NCBI GenBank assembly: GCA_010093705.1
Contig: MU006124.1
Location: forward strand, 24,803 to 88,802
Length of the DNA: 64,000 nt
Source: Patellaria atrata CBS 101060
Taxonomy: Eukaryota > Ascomycota > Dothideomycetes > Patellariales > Patellariaceae
Reading direction: 5' to 3'
Within the stretch, counting starts at the first letter, position 1. The number at the start of each line of letters is the position of its first letter. The notes under the pieces were generated by a model that worked only from the letters and a program-made list of their open reading frames with translations, did no database searches and was not told the DNA's origin. Positions 25,490 to 39,400 of the stretch are shown piece by piece. A program made the position numbers and the translations under genes.

Positions 25490-26026
25490 ACCCTCGAGGG
25501 TAGAAAAATCTAAACTAGACTAACTAGAAGAAGACACGATAGTAAAGGAAGAAAAAGCGACCGAGGAAGCTCGCTACCCTTTAGCTACTCGCTTTAAAGC
25601 CTTAAGTTCCTCGATAGAACTAAGCTTACGATAAGATATCTTAAATTCCTTCTCTTTAAGAGAACGAAGTTATTTATAAAGGCGATAAACGCGAGCGCGA
25701 GCGACCCTCACCTAAGCACTCGCCTAAATATAGACTTACTCCTCGTGATTAAGAGTAAGTTCTTTATCGTTTTTAGTAATAGTTAACTTAAAACGAGTTC
25801 GGGCTTTTAAAGTATCGAGCTTATCTTAATCCTTTTATATCACTATAAGATCGTATTTTAAACTATAAGCGAGACACTTAGAATAGAAACTAGAAGGAAT
25901 ATCGATAATATAAAAATAAGAAAAATGACGATAAGCGGAATAGGGAGTCGGTATAGGACGACCGTGTAGAGTAATACGGGTAGCGTAACGTTAGTGACGG
26001 ACTAGACGGGGTTTAGCTTTTAGCAT
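25490..26026 (-). pseudogene. antisense ORF between pol and 3' LTR of C (unknown product)
   Basis: Read on the minus strand from ATG 26026-26024 (MLKAKPRLVRH...), one frame continues about 170-180 codons with no frameshift. It is broken only by TAA/TAG codons, which RIP makes from CAA/CAG/TGG, and by no TGA. The inferred product is about 20 kDa and basic. The C-terminal half is rich in K/R/E with coiled-coil character (ARVYRLYK, LRSLKEKEFKISYRKLS, EELKALKRVAKG), followed by a Ser-rich tail. The start lies 116 bp from the 3' LTR, so an antisense promoter in that LTR could drive it. The same frame is kept in copy D. I recognise no domain and assign no function. Confidence 0.6.
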
Positions 26027-26141
26027 CTTGGAAGAAAGGAAAGAGAGGTATATATAACTTAATAAATAGGCGACACGTCTATTATATACCTAAGTAAAAG
26101 AAATAAACTCTTAAAATAAAAGTTAAGAAGGGAAAGGATAG

Positions 26142-26680
26142 TGTTACAGCTATAAGTTATAGAAATATATAGATAATAAGTAAGGGGAAGAAAGGAACAC
26201 CACTCGGGAGAATTATAGATAAAACGAGTAATAGCGAGTCACGTGATTTAGACGTTTAGATATTTAGACGTTTTAGTCGTAGAAAACGACTAAACGACCG
26301 AACGACTAAAGCGACTAGAGTATAGGTAATTAAATTAACTATAGAGGATAAAAATATTTAAAAACGATCTTTCCTTTATATATTTAGATTCTTTATAGTT
26401 ATTCTTACTATTAATCTTACCTATAAATTTGGATATTACGGTTTTAAACTTAACTTTATTTATTACACTACTTCTATATAGTACGTCTTATCTTATTATA
26501 AGTATTACCCGAAGTTAAGGAGTTAGTAAGTTATATCGCTAACTTAAAATACCTTTTATTATATATATTTTATCACTTTACTAAACTTACCTTTATAGTT
26601 AACTATATTAAGTGAGAAGCTAGACGTGTTTCTAGACTTATCTAGTTCCGTCTTAATAAGTATAGACTCCCGTTATAATA
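26142..26680 (+). repeat. 3' LTR of C
   Basis: Begins with intact TG (tgttacagc) after the polypurine tract, is 539 bp like its partner, and is followed by aaata and the resumption of B. Confidence 0.9.
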
Positions 26681-27432
26681 AAATATTATTAAATTATTTA
26701 ATTAAAATAAACTATTATAATTAAAGATTAATAATAAAATATTATAATTTTAAAAAGTAAATTATAAATTTAAATTAATCTATAATATTAATTTAATATA
26801 AAATAATTAAATAAAATTATTAATAAATAAAAATAAAATTAATAAAAAGTATTAATTTATTAAAAAAGAAAATTATAATTATTTTAATAGAAATAATTAA
26901 GTTTATAGACTAAAAATATTAACTTTAATCTTTAAAAAATAAAATTAAAACTATTAAATTTAATAAAAAGAAAAATATTAAAACTTTTTAAAAAGTTAAA
27001 GTTAAAACTAAATAAGTAAATTAATATTATTAGATTTATATAAATATTTACTTAATTAATAAAGAGAATTATCTATAAAATAAAAAATATAAATATATTA
27101 TTATAAATATTATAAATTTATATAAAATTAACTTTTTAATATAAAATTAATTTATAAAAGATAAAGACTTTTTAAATAAAGATAAAAATATTTATAAAAT
27201 AATAATTTATAAAAAACTATTTAAGAAATATTATTATTTAATTTATATATTCTTAAAATTTATATTAAATAAATTACTATTATTTAAAGAAGATATAAAC
27301 TATAATATAATATTAAATTAAAATAATAATTTTATTATTAATCTTTTATATAATATATTTATCGAATATTTATAATTAGTAAAAAATTATTTAAAGAAAT
27401 ATTTTTAAAAGAAGTTTATTATTTTAAACGAG

Positions 27433-30400
27433 TATAATAATATATTATAATATTAATCTTATATTTTCTATATTAAATATTTAATTTATTTATAAAAAAT
27501 CTTTATTAAATTAAATATAGAAAAGATCTTTAAATATTAATTAATTAAATAAAAGATAATTAAATTAAAATTTAATAAAATAAGATTATTATATATAAAT
27601 ATTTAATTTATAATATTATTATTTTTTAATTTAATCTTTATATTTAATAATTAATAATAAAGATAATTAAAATATAATTACTATAATTATATTATATTAT
27701 TATACTAGATTAAATTCTCCTTTAATAATTTTTAAAAAGACGATATAATATTCTAATTAAAGTATAATATTAATTTAATTAATAAATTATTATTAGATTA
27801 ATCGGGAATTTATAAATAATTAAGTTTTATTAATAATAAAATATTTAATATTTAAAAGTATTAATATTAATAATAATAATAATCTAATATTTAAAAGAGA
27901 TTAGAACTAATAAATATAAATTATTTAAAGAAATAAATATTATAATAAACTAAATAAGATAATTAAATTTTTAGTAATTTTAATAAAATAGATAAATAAT
28001 AAATTAATTATAAATTTAGAAATAGAGAATAATATTAAATTAAAAGAAAAAGGAAAAATATATTAATATAAATTAATATTAGAAATAGTCGATTAGTAAA
28101 TTATTAATAATATTTTAGAAATAAATTTATAGAATCTATTAAAAGAAATTTCTAGAATAATAGAAAAAGGAAAATCTTTTAAATATATTATTATTATAGA
28201 TAATTAAAACGTTAATATAATTAATAAAGTAAAGAAATAAATAATTAAAAGTCTAAATTAATTTATAATAAAATATCTTTATATAAAAATAAAATTTATA
28301 GTTTAAAAGATATAATTTAGAAAGATAATAAACTTTATTAATAAAATAATATTTAATTTATAGTTAAAGCTATAAATATATTAAATAAATAAAAAAGCTA
28401 TAAAATATCTTTAAAATAAGATTAATAATTTAAAAAAATAGACTAAATAATTTAAATTAAATTAAAAAAGTATTTAATTTAATAATAAATTTAATAATAA
28501 AGAATTATTAATATTATATAATTATAATAATTAAGTTAAAATAGTTAACTTAATTAGAAACTTTAGAAATAAAAATAATAATAAAATAAAGAAGTTTCTT
28601 AATCTATTAAAATTAATTAATAATAAGAAGTTAATTTATAAAAAATAAAAGAGTAAAATAAATAATAAACTTTATATTAATAATAATTAGTTTTAAAATA
28701 AAAGGATAAAGACTATTTATATTAAAATATAAATTAATAATAAAATAATTAAATATATATACTTTTTCTTAAAATTAAAAAAGGATAATATAATTTTAAT
28801 AAAGTTAATAAAATTTCTAAACTAAATTTATAAGAATCTAAATAGATAATTAAAAGTTAAAGATAAATTAAAGAAGTTAAAATAAGATTATTTAATAAAT
28901 TTTCTAAAATTCTAATTTATATTTATTTAGTTAGCTAATAAAGTTAGATTATTATATAATTAATAGAAATAGAAACTTTATAATAAACTTTATAATAATT
29001 TAAGATTAATAATAGTAAAAGCTATAAATAACGACGAAATTAGCTTCTAGAAATATTATAATAAAGTTATAATATAAATATAAGAGTTAAAAAGATTAAA
29101 TAAAATTAATAAAATCTATAAAAAAAATTAAAAATATATTAAATTAACTAAAATAACTTCTATTTTAATAATAATAAATAGAATTTTATATTAATTAAAG
29201 AATAAAAGAATTATTTTATTTATAATATTATAAATAATAAAGTAGATTATAATTATTTAAAAGTTTATAAATAACTACTTTAATTATAATAAAATTAGAT
29301 ATAAAGTATTAAAATATTAAGAATTAAAGAAAATAATTAAAGTAAAGTTAATTTAAAAAGATAAATATTAGAGCTTAAAATCTAATTTAAAATTAAATTC
29401 GAAAAACGAGAAACTTTAAATAAAGACTTTATATTAAAATTAATAATAGAAGTATTAATAATATTAATTAATAATTTAATATTAGAAAAGCTATTTATAA
29501 TATTATATTAAATCTTAAAAAATAGAATTATAATATAATTTAAAGCTTTAATTAATATTAAAATTTAAGAATATATTCTATTAAATAAAAAATAATTACC
29601 CGCTCTAAAATAATATCTTAAAATTAAAGTTAAAAAGATAAATTAAAAGATTAAAGTTAATATTTTTAATAATTTAAAGATAATATTAATTAACTAAATA
29701 TTTAAGATAAGCCTCGTAATTAAAAGATAAAAGTGGTTAATATTAATTATAATAATAAATATAAGTTATAATAATATATTTATAAATAAGAAATAGTTTT
29801 TTAAAATTAATAATTTATTTAATTATAAATATTATCGAATTATTTAACTAAAATAAACTATTATAGTTAAAGATTAATAATAAGATATTATAATTTTAAA
29901 GAGTAAGTTATAAATTTAAATTAATCTATAATATTAATTTAATATAAAATAATAAGATAAAATTATTAATAAATAAAAATATAATTAATAGAAAGTATTA
30001 ATTAACTAAAGAAAAAAATTATAATTATTTTAATAAAAGTAATTAAGTTTATAAACTAAAAATATTAACTTTAATCTTTAAAAGATAAAATTAGAATTAT
30101 TAAATCTAATAAAGAAAAAAACGCTAAAACTCTTTAAAAAATTAAAATTAAAATTAAGTAAATAGATTAATATTACTAAAATCTATATAAATATTTATTT
30201 AATTAGCGGAGAAAACTATCTAAAAAATATAAAATATAAAGATATTATTATAAATATTATAAGTTTATATAAAATTAACTCTTTAATATAAGTTTAACTT
30301 TTAAAAGATAAAAACTCTTTAAATAAAGATAAAAATATTTATAAAACGATAATTTATAAAAAGTTACTTAAGAAATATTATTATTTAATCTATATATTCT

Positions 30401-33400
30401 TAAAATCTATATTCGATAAATTATTACCGTTTAAAGAAAGTATAGACTATAATATAATATTAAACTAAAATAGTAATCTTATTATTAACTTTTTATATAA
30501 TATATTTATCGAATATTTATAGCTAATAAAGAATTATTTAAAAAAATATCTTTAAAAGAGATTTATTACTCTAAATAAAGTATTATATATATCTTTAATA
30601 TTATTATTAAAAAGTTAAGAGGAAATTAAAGATTCTATATTAATTATAAAAAGTTAAATAGTATTATTAAAAAAAATAAGTATCTATTATCTTTAATTAA
30701 AGAAATATTAACGCGTCTCTAATAAATAAAGATATTTATAAAACTTAATATAAAATAAGTATTTTATTAAATTTAAATAAAGAAATTAACTAAAAATCTT
30801 ATTATCTTTTAAATAAAATATAAATTATTTAAATATAAAATATTATTCTTTAAATTATATAATAGTTTAATCTTATTTTAATAATTTATTAATAAGATAT
30901 TTTTCTAATATCTAAATAACTTTTATATAATATATATTAATAATATATTAATCTATTTTAAGTATCTATTAAAGCACTAAACTTATATCGCGAAAATATT
31001 AGAAATATTAATTAAAGCCGACCTATAAACTAATATTAAGAAAAGTAAGTTTTATATAATAAAGATAAAATTTCTTAGCTTTATTATTAATATTAACGAA
31101 ATAATAATAAATTTAAAAAAGACTAAAATAGTCTAAAATTAAAAGTTATTAATAAATATAAAAAGAATCTTATTATTTAATAAATTCTATAACTTCTATT
31201 AAAAGTTTTTAAAGAAATTTAGATAAATTATATAACTATTAATAATATAAATATAAAAAGGAATTTAGAAACTATTTAAATAGAAAAAAGAAAAGATATT
31301 TAAGAAAATAAAAAAGCTAATTCTATTAAATTAAATATTAATATATTATAATTTTTTACTTAAAATAAAAGTTAAGTTTAATTATAATAATAAAATTATT
31401 ATAATAGTTATATTATAATTTTATAAATATATTTAAAAGTTAATTATCTTCTAGATTAAAATATTATTAGAGATAAAATTAAAATATAAAATTTATAATA
31501 AGAAAATATTAACTATAATAAGAATATTAATTAAATAGAAAAATATATTAATAAAGTTATAATAAGTTCCTTTTATTATAATTATTAATTATAAAGTACT
31601 AAAATATTTCACTATAAAATAGTTACTTAATATTAGATAAATTTAATAAAATAAAGCTTTCTTTAATTTTTATTTCTAAATTATATATTAGTTTAAAGTT
31701 TAAAATATTATAATAAACATGTTTTTCTATAGATAAAAAGACTTAAAAATAATAAAAGATAAAAATATTATAGTATAAACTTAAATATTAATTAACTTAA
31801 ATATAATAATAATATTTTTTTAACTTTTAATAAAATAATAATTATTATTTAAGAAAATATTTTAAAGTAGTAAAAAATATATAATTTTTAAAAAGAAAAT
31901 AATAAAAAAGTACGTTTTAAAGTTAAAATTTAGAATCTAGATAATAATAATTAAAATAATAATAATTAAACTTTTATAAAGAATAAAAGAAGCTAAAATT
32001 TAGGACTAAAAATCTATAATAACTAAAATTTTAAAAGAAAGAAATAATATATTAAAGAAATATATTAACTTTAATTTTAAATTAAAATCTATATCTATTT
32101 ACTCTATAATTTTCATTATAACTAAAAAAGAAAAGAAAGTTAAATATAAAATAAAAAAAAGAAAAGATATATCTATAAATTTAAAATAATATATTTAAAA
32201 TAAACTTAATCGAAAATAAAAGCTATTAATAATATATTTACTAATAGATTAAATATTAGAAGTAAATTAGAAGTATAACTCTCTATTAATATATTAAAAA
32301 TAAGTTAAAATTAAAGAGAAGTATTAAAAATTATAGAATAATTTATTTATTAAATTTAATAAATTTATAGTTTTAAATATAAATAATTTTAAAATATATT
32401 TAATATAAGATATATATAATATATTAATTATAGAATATTTAGAAATTAAGAAGATAAAAGAATTAATTTAAATATAATATTATTAGCTTAAATTAATAAT
32501 TAATATAAATAGATATATTTAAAACTATTATATTTATTATTAAATATATATATTAAGAGATAAAATTCCCGGTTTATTAAAATTACTACTAATTAAAGAT
32601 AAATATTAGTAATATATTATCTTTAACTTTAAATTATTTTTTAAGAATACGTATAAATTCGAAATAATATTTATAGTAATAGATTAACTAGAAAAAAGAG
32701 CGATTTTATTTCTTTATATTAAAGATATTTTAATTAAAATAACCGTAAAGTTATACTATAAATATATATAATAAATATATAGTATATTAAAGATAATAAT
32801 ATTAGATTATAATCTATAATTTATATTTATATTTATAGATAAGCTTTATAAATTAACGAAAATAAAATAAAAGCTATCTATAATTTATTATTTATAGATA
32901 AATAAAAGTATAAAAATTATTAATTAATATATAAATTTATAGTTTTAGCTCTTTATAAATTATTATTAAAGTAATTAATTAAAACTATTATTTATAATAG
33001 ATTTTATTTAAACTATATTAATTTATAAATTAATAGGTATTTTCTTTTATAAATTAAAATTTAATTATTAACTATAAATATATTTCGATTAATAAAAATA
33101 GATAAATTTTAATATATATAAAATTATTTAAGAAAAAATAAATAGAGAGAAAGTTTAATTATTTATAAAATATATCTACGACGTTATTAAATAAATAAGA
33201 AATAATCTAGAAAAGATATAAATAATATAGATAAAATTAGCTAATAAATATTAAAGAGAATTAAACTTTAAATTAAAAGATTATATTTTTATCTTATATA
33301 AAGATTAAATATTAAATAGATTAAATATTAAATTAGACTATTAAAATATAGATTTATATAAAATAATAGAAATAAAGAAATACTTTTATATAATTAATTT

Positions 33401-34165
33401 ATCTATTAATATAAAGATATTAAATATATTTTATATAGATAAATTTTATAAAATATCGATAGATCTATTATTTAGATAATAGTTAAAATTATCACCGCCG
33501 ATTAAAATAGACGATAAGCTTAAATATAAAGTAAATAAGATTTTAATAAATTATATCTCTCGCGGTAAATTATAATATAAAGTAAATTAGATCGAATATA
33601 ATTTTAATAAGATATAATATCTAGCTTATAACTTTATTAAAATATTATATAAACTTAAAGAATTTTATAATTAAAGATTAATTAATATTAAATCACTAAT
33701 TTAACTTAAAAAATAGCTTTAAACCTTTAAATTTAAGATAAAAGTAAAGCTATATAATAATAATAATATAATTAAAAAGAAAGAATTTATATAGATTTTA
33801 AGATATTATAAATAGATAATAAATTATATTATAAAATATTATTAATATTATTATAGAAATTAGAGCTAATTTTTACTATTAAAGAGAGGATAATATAATA
33901 ATATATTATAATATTAATTCTATATTTTCTATATTAAATATTTAGTTTATTTATAAGAGATTTTTATAAAGTTAAATATAGAAAAAATCTCTAAATATTA
34001 ATTAGTTAAATAGAAAATAATTAGATTAAAACTTAATAAGATAAAATTATTATATATAAATATTAAATTTATAATTTTATTATTTCTTAATTTAATCTCT
34101 ATATTTAATAGTTAATAATAAAGATAATTAAAATATAATTATTATAGCTATACTATATTATTATA
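27433..34165 (+). mobile_element. F: full-length family A chromovirus inserted in B
   Basis: The LTRs are 27433-27704 and 33894-34165, both 272 bp, with the polypurine tract aaagagagga just before the second. The target duplication is acgag (27428-27432) and ataag (34166-34170); the two differences are C/T and G/A, so the duplication itself was hit by RIP after insertion. The internal region is collinear with A1 (gag to chromodomain). It includes an RT-to-RNase H stretch that has an extra segment near 31900-32130 which A1 lacks, which explains its ~250 bp greater length. Confidence 0.88.
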
Positions 34166-36406
34166 ATAAGGTATTATATACGTTTTTAATATTATTTATT
34201 AAGAAGTTAAAAGAAGGTTAAAGATTTTATATTAATTATAGAAAGTTAAATAATATTATTAAGAAAGATAAATATTTATTATCTTTAATTAAAGAAATAT
34301 TAACACGTCTTTAATAAGTAAAGATATTTATAAAACTTAATATAAAATAAATATTCTATTAAATCTAGATAAAGAAATTAACTAAAAATTTTATTATCTT
34401 TTAAATAAAATATAAATTATTTAAATATAAGATATTATTCTTTAAATTATATAATAATTTAATCTTATTTTAATAATTTATTAATAAAATATTTTTCTAA
34501 TATTTAAATAACTTTTATATAATATATATTAATAATATATTAATTTATTTTAAATATCTATTAAAGTATTAAACTTATATTTTAAAAGTATTAAAAATAT
34601 TAATTAAAATTAATCTATAAGCTAATATTAAGAAAAGTAAATTCTATATAATAAAGATAAAGTTTCTTAGCTTTATTATTAATATTAATAAAATAGCGAT
34701 AAATTTAGAAAAAACTAAAATAATTTAAAACTAAAAATTATTAATAAATATAAAGGGAATTTTATTATTTAATAAATTCTATAATTTTTATTAAAAGTTT
34801 CTAGAGAAATTTAGACGAGTTATATAATTATTAATAATATAAATATAAAAAGAGATTTAGAAACTATTTAAATAAAAAGAAAAAAAAATATTTAAAAAAA
34901 ATAAAAAAGCTAATTCTATTAAATTAAATATTAATATATTATAACTTTTTATTTAAAATAAAAGTTAAATTTAATTATAATAATAAGATTACTATAATAA
35001 TTATATTATAGCTTTATAAATATATTTAAAAGTTAATTACCTTCTAGATTAAAATATTATTAAAGATAAAATTAAAGTATAAAATTTATAATAAGAAAAT
35101 ATTAGCTATAATAAAAGTATTAACTAAATAGAGAAATATATTAATAAAGTTATAATAAGTTCCTTTTATTATAATTATTAATTATAAAGTATTAAAATAT
35201 TTTATCGCGAAATAATTATTTAATATTAGATAAACTCGATAAAATAAAACTCTCTTTAATTTCTATTTTCGAATTATATATTAGCCCGGAACTTAAAATA
35301 TTATAATAGATATATTTTTCTATAAATAAAAAGATTTAAAGATAATAAAAGATAAAAATATTATAATATAAATTTAAATATTAATTAACTTAAATATAAT
35401 AATAATATTTTTTTAACTTTTAATAAAATAATAATTATTATTTAAAAAGATATTTTAAAGTAATAAGAAATATATAATCTTTAAAAAGAAAATAGTAAAA
35501 AAGTATACTTTAAAATTAAGACTTAAAGTTTAAATAATAATAATTAAGATAATAATAATTAAGTCTTTATAAAGAATAGAGAAAGTTAAAACTTAAAATT
35601 AAAAGTTTATAATAATTAAAATTTTAAAAGAAAGAAATAATATATTAAAGAAATATATTAATCTCGATTTTAGATTAAGATTTATATTTATCTACTTTAT
35701 AATTTTTATTATAACTAAAAAAGAAAAGGAAGTTAAATATAAAATAAAAGAAAAGAAAGATATATTTATAAATTTAAAATAATATATTTAAAATAAACTT
35801 AATTAAAAATAAAAGTTATTAGTAATATATTTATTAATAAATTAAATATTAAAAGTAAATTAGAAATATAACTTTTTATTAATATATTAAAAGTAAATTA
35901 AAGTTAAAAAGAGATATTAAAAATTATAAAATAATTTATTTATTAAATTTAATAAATTTATAGTTTTAAATATAAATAATTTTAGAATATATTTAATATA
36001 AGATATATATAATATATTAATTATAAAATATCTAGAAATTAAGAAAATAAAAGAATTAATTTAAATATAATATTATTAACTTAAATTAATAGTTAATATA
36101 AATAGATATATTTAAAACTATTATATTTATTATTAAATATATATATTAAAAGATAAAATCTTTAGTTTATTAAAATTATTATTAATTAAAGATAAATATT
36201 AATAATATAATATTTTTAACTTTAAATTATTCTTTAAAAATATATATAGATTTAAAATAATATTTATAATAGTAAATTAACTAGAAAAAAGAGTAATCTT
36301 ATTTCTTTATATTAAAAATATCTCGATTAAGATAGTTATAAAGCTATACTATAAATATATATAATAGATATATAATATATTAAAGATAATAATATTAGAT
36401 TATAAT

Positions 36407-39400
36407 TATAATAATATATTATAATATTAATTCTATATTTTCTATATTAAATATTTAGTTTATTAATAAAAGATTTTTATTAAATTAAATATAAAAAAAA
36501 TCTTTAAACGTTAATTAATTAAATAAAAGATAATTAAATTAAAATTTAATAAAATAGAATTATTATATATAAATATTTAATTTATAATATTATTATTTCT
36601 TAACTTAGTCTCTATACTTAGTAATTAGTAATAAAGATAATTAAAATATAATTATTATAATTATATTATATTATTATACTAAATTAAGTTCTTCTTTAAT
36701 AATCTTTAAAAAGATAATATAATATTTTAACTAAAACACGATATTAGTCTAGCTAATAAATAATTATTAAATTAATTAGAAATTTATAAGTAACTAAACT
36801 TTATTAATAATAAAATATTTAATACTTAAAAGTATTAACGCTAATAATAATAATAATCTAATATTTAAAAAAGATTATAATTAATAAATATAAATTATTT
36901 AAAAAAGTAAATATTATAATAAATTAAATAAAATAGTTAAATCTTTAATAATTTTAATAAAATAGATAAATAATAAATTAATTATAAATTTAGAAATAGA
37001 GAATAGCACTAAATTAAAAGAAAAAGAAAAAATATATTAATATAAATTAATATTAAAAGTAATCGATTAATAGATTATTAATAATATTTTAGAAACGAAT
37101 CTATAGAATTTACTAAAAAAAATTCCCGAAATAATAGAAGAAAAAAAGTCTTTTAAATATATCGCTATTATAAATAATTAAAACGCTAATATAATCGATA
37201 AAATAAAAAAATAAATAATTAAAAGTCTAAACTAATTTATAATAAAGTATTTTTATATAAAAGTAAAATTTTTAGTTTAAAAAATATAATTTAAAAAAAT
37301 AATAAATATTATTAATAAGATAATATCTAATTTATAGCTAAAACTATAAATATATTAAATAAATAAAGAAACTATAAAATATCTTTAAAATAAAATTAAT
37401 AATTTAAAGAAATAAATTAAATAATCTAAATTAAACTAAAAAAGCGTCTAATTTAATAATAAATTTAATAATAAAAAACTATTAATATTATATAATTATA
37501 ATAATTAAATTAAAATAGTCGATTTAATTAAAAACTTTAAAAGTAAAGATAATAATAAGATAAAGAAGTTCTTTAATTTATTAAAATTAATTAATAATAA
37601 GAAATTAATTTATAAAATATAAAAGAATAAAATAAATAATAAACTTTATATTAATAATAATTAATTTTAAAATAAAAAAGTGAAGACTATCTATATTAAA
37701 ATATAAATTAATAACGAGATAGCTAAATATATATACTTTTTCTTAAAATTAAAGAAGAACGATATAATCTTAATAAGATTAATAAAATTTCTAGATTAAA
37801 TTTATAAGAATTTAAATAGATAATTAAAAGTTAAAGATAAATTAAAGAAATTAAAATAAAATTATTTAATAAACTTTTTAAAGTTTTAGTCTATATTTAT
37901 CTAACTAATTAATAAAGTTAAATTATCACGTGATTAATAGAAAAAGGAACTTTATAATAAACTTTATAATAGTCTAAAACTAATAATAATAGAAGTTATA
38001 AATAATAATAAAATTAACTTTTAAGGAATTATAATAAAGCTATAATATAAATATAAGAGTTAAAAAGATTAAATAAAGTTAATAAAGTTTATAAAAAAAG
38101 TTAAAAATATAATAAATTAACTAAAATAATTTCTATCTTAATAATAATAAATAGAACTTTATATTAATTAAAAAGTAAAGAAATTATCTTATCTATAATA
38201 TTATAAATAATAAAGTAAACTATAATTATTTAAAAGTTTATAAGTAACTACTTTAATTATAATAAGATTAGATATAAAGTATTAAAATATTAAAGATTAA
38301 AGAAGATAATTAAAGTAAAGTTAATCTAGAAAAATAAGTATTAAAGTTTAAAGTTTAATTTAAGATTAAATTCGAAAAATAAGAAATTCTAAATAAAGAT
38401 TTTATATTAAAATTAATAATAAAAGTATTAATAATATTAATTAATAATCTAATATTAAAAAAACTATTCACGATATTATATTAAATTTTAAAAAATAGAA
38501 TTATAATATAATTTAAGACTTTAATTAATATTAAAGCTTAAAGATATACTTTATTAAATAAGAAATAACTATTTACTCTAAAATAATATCTTAAAATTAA
38601 AGTTAAAAAGATAGACTAGAAGATTAAAATTAATATTTTTAATAATTTAAAAGTAATATTAATTAATTAAATACTTAAGATAAATTTTATAATTAAAGAA
38701 TAAAGATAACTAATATCGATTATAAGAATAGATATAAACTATAATAATATATTTATAAGTAAAAAATAATTTTTTAAGACTAATAATTTACTTAATTATA
38801 AATATTATTAAATTATTTAGCTAAAATAGACTATTATAGTTAAAAACTAATAATAAAATATTATAATTTTAAAGAGTAAGTTATAAATTTAAACTAATTT
38901 ATAGTATTAATTTAATATAAAATAATAAGATAAAGCTATTAATAAATAAGAATATAATTAATAGAAAATATTAATTAATTAAAGAAAGAAACTATAATTA
39001 TTTTAATAGAAATAATTAAGTTTATAAATTAAGAATATTAATTTTAATCTCTAAAAAATAAAATTAAAACTATCGAATTTAATAAAAAAAAAGACGCCGA
39101 AACTCTTTAAAAAGTTAAAGTTAAAGTTAAGTAAATAGATTAATATTACTAAGATTTATATAAATATTTATTTAATTAATAGAGAAAATTACCTAAAAAA
39201 TATAAAATATAAAGATATTATTATAAATATTATAAGTTTATATAAGATTAACTTTTTAATATAAAATTAACTTTTAAAAGATAAAAACTCTTTAAATAAA
39301 GATAAAAACACTTATAAAATAATAATCTATAAAAAATTATTTAAGAAATATTATTATTTAGTCTATATATTCTCGAAATTTATATTTAATAAATTATTAT

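Larger units (their letters stand above)
19358..26680 (+). mobile_element. C: full-length chromovirus (family C), least RIP-mutated copy
   Basis: The LTRs are 19358-19896 and 26142-26680, both 539 bp, and the target duplication aaata occurs on both sides (19353-19357, 26681-26685). The polypurine tract gaagggaaaggatag precedes the 3' LTR, which still begins TGTTACAGC. The visibly higher GC sets it apart from the surrounding B sequence, into which it inserted. It carries gag-pol on the plus strand and an extra open frame on the minus strand between pol and the 3' LTR. It is younger than B, or has passed through fewer rounds of RIP. Confidence 0.92.
16681..36406 (+). mobile_element. B: family A element in four pieces, cut by a solo LTR, C, F and then G
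   Basis: The 5' LTR is 16681-16952 (272 bp). Internal sequence collinear with A1 resumes after each interruption: 16953-17861, 18134-19357, 26681-27432 and 34166-36406. The junctions show target duplications (aaaat/agaat, aaata/aaata, acgag/ataag), which proves the order of insertion. The reading order is gag to integrase. B stops at 36406 where G begins, and its chromodomain and 3' LTR are not found beyond G. Heavily RIP-mutated. Confidence 0.8.

Noticed and set aside
31900-32130. Extra segment in F relative to A1, considered as a separate inserted gene
   Set aside because: The equivalent segment is also present in B (~35500-35740) and G (~40890-41130), so it is part of the 272-bp-LTR sub-family rather than a new insertion.
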